Shown here: piece by piece, positions 59,484 through 64,000 of the stretch
Numbering within the stretch: the first letter of the stretch is position 1
Layout of the letters: the number at the start of each line of letters is the position of its first letter
Origin: Synaphobranchus kaupii
Lineage: Eukaryota > Chordata > Actinopteri > Anguilliformes > Synaphobranchidae
Direction: 5' to 3'
Assembly: GCA_029718625.1 (NCBI GenBank)
Contig: CM056376.1
Span: 84,216,541 to 84,280,540, forward strand
Length of the DNA stretch: 64,000 bases
The notes under the pieces: model-generated
The model's database searches: none
Told to the model about the DNA's origin: nothing
What the model saw: only the letters and a program-made list of their open reading frames with translations
Position numbers and translations under genes: made by a program

Positions 59484-62400
59484 TATAATGTGCTGAAACA
59501 ATTCCGAAAGGCCTAACTCTTTACACATTTTCTGTTAGTAACAAAAGAAAAAATTATAAAGGTAAAAAAGCAATGTTGTTTATCGGTGGCCTATAAATAA
59601 CAGTATAAGTTGAGAATGCAGATGCTCTCTAACTCTGTGAATATCCTTGTTAAAATGAGCAGTGCTGCTGATTCAGGTGCGGATTGTTTTCACATCATCA
59701 CTCACAGAACACACATGGAGCGCGAGGGAGGGCAGCGAGACGGACAATATGTTCCCCAGAATAAACAGACGGCCAGCGCACGCTGTGAAGGGCCCTCTTC
59801 CGCCACCGAGCCAGAAGATTCCAGCACCTTGCGAAGACCAAACACAACACGCAGTCTCTCAGACAGAAACCCTGGCCTCATGCTTTCCAGCCTATTATTT
59901 CCGCATGAATAGAGGGGGCGATTCTGCAGGGTGTGCGCCCCCGTCTGGTGGGCGTGGAGACCGCACAGGCTCAGGATGACAGCTGCCATGATGCAGAGCT
60001 GTTCTGTTCTAATCAAACAGCCGGAGGACATCAAATGCCTTTAAGACTGGGAGCCATATTCAGATGTATTTCTGGAGCCACTTTTCAGACGTCAGATTGC
60101 TGCAGACATCTGTCGCTCCTAATGCTGTGATAATATTGTTCTATCATACTGCTGTTCATTGTAAAATTAACTCTAATTTAGTACGTTGAACTCTAATAGA
60201 GTGCCTATGGACCCTATTCGACTCATATAAAATGTGAGAATTGATGTTGATATATTTTGATTTTGAGAAGTTTGTTCTTTGGATATCTTTGTAAGCAACA
60301 ACAATTTGTCATTTTCTAAAATTAAAATGGTAAAAATTGTCATTTCCAAACAATTCTAAAACTGTTTGCCAGCATTGAATATGGCCTATTATGCCAATTG
60401 AGCTGATTTTAACTGAACTGAATTGAGAGAGGAAACCATGCCATAGAGCAGGAAATAGGTCAGTGCTGTCATTTAATGAATCTCTGACCAAAAGAACCCA
60501 ATTGGGACACATGTTGACGCAACAATGAAATTTTCCCTTTTCCTGAGGTAAAGTAAACCTCGCCTACATTAGATCACGGAGAGGCAGGCAATAAAACAAA
60601 AAGAAAGGCTGGAGGTTTAATAAAACGTTTTACCATCTGTCAGATCTGTCTTGATGCGGTGGGTCTGAAACGGGTCTTTAGACGTCCGTGCCTCCCTCCT
60701 CTCTCCTTAGCAGCCTATACATTGTGCGTGGAACAAGCCAGCATGTGGGGGTGGGGGTTAAATGCATTGGCTCTCTGTAGCAGTGTAGGAGGGCATGAAT
60801 TATTCACTTTTCATCTCTCTCTTTTTCTCTCCATCCCTCTTCAAAAGCTCAGATAAGATCCGCACTGTGGAGGCCACTGTACGAGTCTGTGAGAGCCTCT
60901 TGTTCCCCTTTCTCCTTTCCATTTTTATCAAAGGAGAGAGGGTGAAGAGCGGAGTGACGCAGAGTGCGTATGCACCTGACACAGTTGTCCTGTTGCCATG
61001 GATACAGCCCCTCCACTGCCACCACTCTCCTGCCTCGCTCAGCACAGAACTCTGGCACGTTACCCTCAAAACAACCCTGCGCATGCGTTCTGTCACCCGA
61101 GCAGATTAGAGTAAAGCTGCAGGAGAGCCATCAGGTGTTGCCATAGCAACATATTAGCATCAGCAGTGCATCACTAGAATCTATCCCAACTCTTTACAGC
61201 TTGGGAAACTGCAGCACCTCATGAAGGACAAAACCGTGTGCTTACAAAACAATCAATCACAGAGCACCAAAGTTGCCCAAAGACAAAATGTAAAGTAGTT
61301 CAAGAAATACCAAATTTGAGCAAATTTAATGATATTGTTTTGTCTTAAATGGAAAGCAATATGTTTTGCTTCCTCAGGGAAATATAAAGTAAAAGGGGTT
61401 AGCGATGATTTATTTAGCTATTCCAGAGCATGATTCTAGTTTAATTCCGATAATTGCCCACAGATACCCTGCTGCAAAGCACCCATCTGACATATAAAGG
61501 CAGCTCAAACCACTGTGCATGTCTCGGATACATACGCTACGTGACAAGTTTCCAAAGAGTGAACAGACATGTAGCGTAGCACTGCAGAAACTACACCTCA
61601 TTGCTGTTACCTGTCCTGTATGTAGCCTATGTGTAAGTACCCATAGTTGGAAGTGGAGGAACGCAGAGTACTGGGACACCATGAGTGTTGAGGAGTTGGT
61701 GGTGATGAGAGTGGGATAGACACCCATCACTCATCACCTTCCAACACTACGTAAATACAATACCTGCAGTGCAGCAGTGGTTCCTAGAGACGGTGTGAGT
61801 TTGTGGCACAAACAGTCACACAAGTGGGAGTGGGGAAGGATTCTGGTGAATGCACGTGTCGTGTGTGTGTGTGGGGGGGGGGGGGGGGGGGGTTGCAGCA
61901 AGAAAGAAAGAAAGCAAGAAATAAAGAAGTAACACCTTCAAGCTCCTGGGTGATTGGAGCATGTGGGTGTGGGGAGTAGTGGGCATATTGTTTTTTGTTT
62001 TTTTTGGGGGGGGGTTGCATTAAATGCAGGACAGAGGCTCTGGGAGGCAGGATAACTGGAGGCGTATCGCAGGCTAAAGAACATTGTGGTACAGCTACAG
62101 GAATATGTGGGCGCTGTGGGCGGGGGTGAAGCATTTGCCGCAGGAATTCGGCTACAGAAGTTACTTAATTGGGGAGAGAATAATGGCACACAGCCACCAT
62201 AAAGAGCGGCTCTGTGAGAAATCTGCAGAGCAGGGGGAGTTTCGGGGGTTCAGCAGCACAGAGTAGGACAGCGATATTAGAAGCAATGAGGCCTGGCATT
62301 AATTAACTTGGAGGTGCAGGGAGGTATACCCTATCTCCTAATATGAGAGGGAGAACTGGGCGGTTGGTCTGCCTGTGCTCTGAAAGAGAAGGGTATAGTT

Positions 62401-63618
62401 TCCCCTTTGTTTGGCAACAGAGGCTATGGATAGACTGATTCACTCACTGTCTCATGCCATGTTAAGGGATGGTTTTATGAACCGCCAGTCAAATAATGTT
62501 GTAGTAATTTTTGTGCTTTCTTTGTTAAAAGGTGAAAGGCGTTGCAAGAGCACACAGAGCTGACCATCATCTCCCAAAAAGACTAAACAAAGAAAATTAT
62601 TATTAACTTCAATTTTTTATAGTAAGTAGGTTGACTGAGCGTGTATGCTCTTTTACAGCAACGCCCTGTTAATGCCCCCTCCTAACTGGCATGCCTTGAG
62701 TAAAAACTTAAGAAAACTTAATAATAAGAACTTATTTTCCCCAGGTCAATCTGTGTGACAAAGTAAACATGCATATAGTCACACTTAGACAATTACAGCA
62801 AGCTCCTCATCGATCAATCACATCTCAATCCTTGTCAAGTGTGCATGCAGACTAAGACCTGGACTCATTCAGTCATACAGCCAATCAGCTTGCAGGTGGG
62901 GTGCAGAAGATGATTTATGCTCATCTCCTCTGATACATTCAGTAACAAAATCCTTCTCTGTCTCTGCATGTAGTGGACAGGACTCCAACATGACACAAGC
63001 AGTTATTATTGTTCCCTGCAGAACTTTCCCACCAATTAAAACAGGTAATGGGTTCTGGAACTCTCTCCGCTTATTACTAATATTACTGTATTCACTAGCA
63101 TATACCCACATCCCATGACAACTATAGTAGATTTGAATGAGAACAATAGGTTCTGCGTAACCACTGAAAACACTTGGTAAAAGTACAAAAAGGCTTCTTG
63201 TGCATTGTGCATTGTGCATTTAGAAGACTTTTGAAGCAAAAAGTAAATCTCCAAGCATCTCTAAACATGAATTTTCCCCTCAGATGTTAAACCAAGTTCA
63301 CCCCTATACACAATATTTGTGTTTTTGGGACATTGGAGAGGCTGCTGCAAATTTCCATGTTTTCCTATGACAGCTTTGCATTGACCTTTTCCAAGGATAC
63401 TAGAGACATCCAAACCTGACTGCTCATTTGAATGAGTGCCAACCCTCTATCACGACAACACCATAGAGACACGTGCACACAGAGTGCTCATTAGAGCGGC
63501 CGGTCCCAGGAGCCCACGGCAACACAGCTCTTCACCACGAAATCAAAACAAAATGCTTAACAGGCTAATGCAATTAGCCAATCAGAGCAATGATAAACCG
63601 CTTCAAGTCACCGACGAC

Positions 63619-63621
<3 letters not shown>
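59484..63621. other. Intron 1, nothing recognised but simple repeats
   Basis: A GT run passes into about 20 consecutive G at 61861-61892. No credible exon or element end was seen. Confidence 0.5.

Positions 63622-63653
<32 letters not shown>
63622..63653. repeat. (CT)n microsatellite
   Basis: About 16 CT units, 130 bases inside intron 1 from exon 1. Confidence 0.95.
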
Positions 63654-63656
<3 letters not shown>

Positions 63657-63780
63657 GATTTGAGAATGAAAGCCCTGCTCCGTCTCAACAAAATCTCATA
63701 CATTTATGTTCCCTTCCCTCCCTCACCCCACCAGAGCAACGCTCTGATTATCAGCCTGGCTCACTCAGCGGCGTACTGAC

Positions 63781-63832
63781 CTGCAGGGTCCACCACCTCC
63801 TCGATGACCGGCGGCAGGCGCAGTCCGTCCAT
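63781..63832 (-). CDS. ccdc136: ccdc136 exon 1 with start codon
   Basis: The ATG at 63830-63832 stands in a fair initiation context (GGAGCAATGG). It opens MDGLRLPPVIEEVVDPA, with one base left over before the donor CTGCAG|GTCAGT. That single base plus exon 2's first two bases makes an aspartate codon and keeps the frame open, which supports this start. The leading MxG...LLP/ALxEE pattern faintly recalls the human N-terminus. Other upstream or alternative first exons cannot be excluded because the window ends 168 bases upstream. Confidence 0.75.
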
Positions 63833-64000
63833 TGCTCCTGCCGCAGAACAGAGGGAGTGAGGTGGGTGGGGGGGGTGGGGTGGTCCGCACGCTCGACTGC
63901 GCTGCAGCGGGAGGGGGTGGGTGGTGGAGGGGCGGTGGCCTTGGAGACGAGCGAGGGGGGTTCAGGTGCAGGGGTCACAGCGGACAGACGCTGCCTGGGA
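63833..64000 (-). promoter_or_regulatory. Presumed ccdc136 5' untranslated/promoter region, part
   Basis: GC-rich and with several CpG, unlike the AT-rich introns. It contains GGGAGGGGGTGGGTGG and GGGGTGGGGTGG runs on the plus strand that could bind GC-box factors. No TATA box is seen. The assignment rests on position only. Confidence 0.35.

Overview
The window reads as vertebrate nuclear DNA, most likely a ray-finned fish. The evidence is a multi-exon gene with canonical GT-AG introns, many Tc1/mariner elements of the Sleeping Beauty type and related fish families, L2-type LINE and tRNA-derived SINE tails ending in (TGTAA)n, hAT-like and TTAA-flanked MITEs, chromovirus-type Gypsy elements and long CA/TA/GATA microsatellites. 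The (TGTAA)n-tailed SINE/LINE pair recalls the UnaSINE/UnaL2 elements of eels, but such tails are not unique to eels, so the species is left open.

One host gene is supported and it spans almost the whole window on the minus strand. It encodes a coiled-coil, tail-anchored protein recognised as CCDC136. Its start codon exon lies at 63781-63832 and its exons run leftward: 35764-36081, 31887-31961, 28836-29138, 22043-22160, 16389-16702, 13968-14102. Two alternative last exons, 9952-10056 and 6301-6393, each encode a different C-terminal membrane anchor and each is followed by an AATAAA. Phases agree at every junction, giving about 472 or 468 residues, except for one surplus base in a poly-G stretch of exon 6. 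The first intron is about 27.7 kb. A further possible terminal exon of unknown identity lies at 2546-2747 (minus).

The introns and 3' flank are a mobile-element graveyard. From left to right they hold: a Sleeping Beauty-type element with a large foldback core (78-917); a TTAA MITE (6578-7054); internally deleted Tc1 copies (8322-8758, 21216-21760, 58950-59483); a hAT MITE (11713-11898); a Tc1 foldback (12140-12845); a G-rich 34-bp minisatellite of about 40 units (14755-16112); a broken Sleeping Beauty-family transposase element carrying a nested insertion and SINE (16915-19436); a chimeric Tc1 foldback (19471-20400); an L2-type LINE end (24790-25452); a Tx1-clade-like LINE sitting in a (TC)n tract (25670-27119); SINEs; a nearly 1-kb foldback (32099-33065); a TTAA-class DNA element holding a whole Gypsy element, itself holding a MITE (36788-45763); and a second, internally deleted Gypsy element with a perfect 5-bp target duplication and a nested hAT-like element (49693-53520).

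No gene cluster or system that looks new is visible. The most unusual features are the same foldback core inside four different Tc1-type terminal-repeat contexts, the two alternative membrane-anchor exons of ccdc136, the LINE placed within a (TC)n microsatellite, and two Gypsy copies that both lack RNase H. Coordinates of exon edges come from reading splice signals and reading frames by eye; similarities to named proteins and repeats are from memory, not from a database search.
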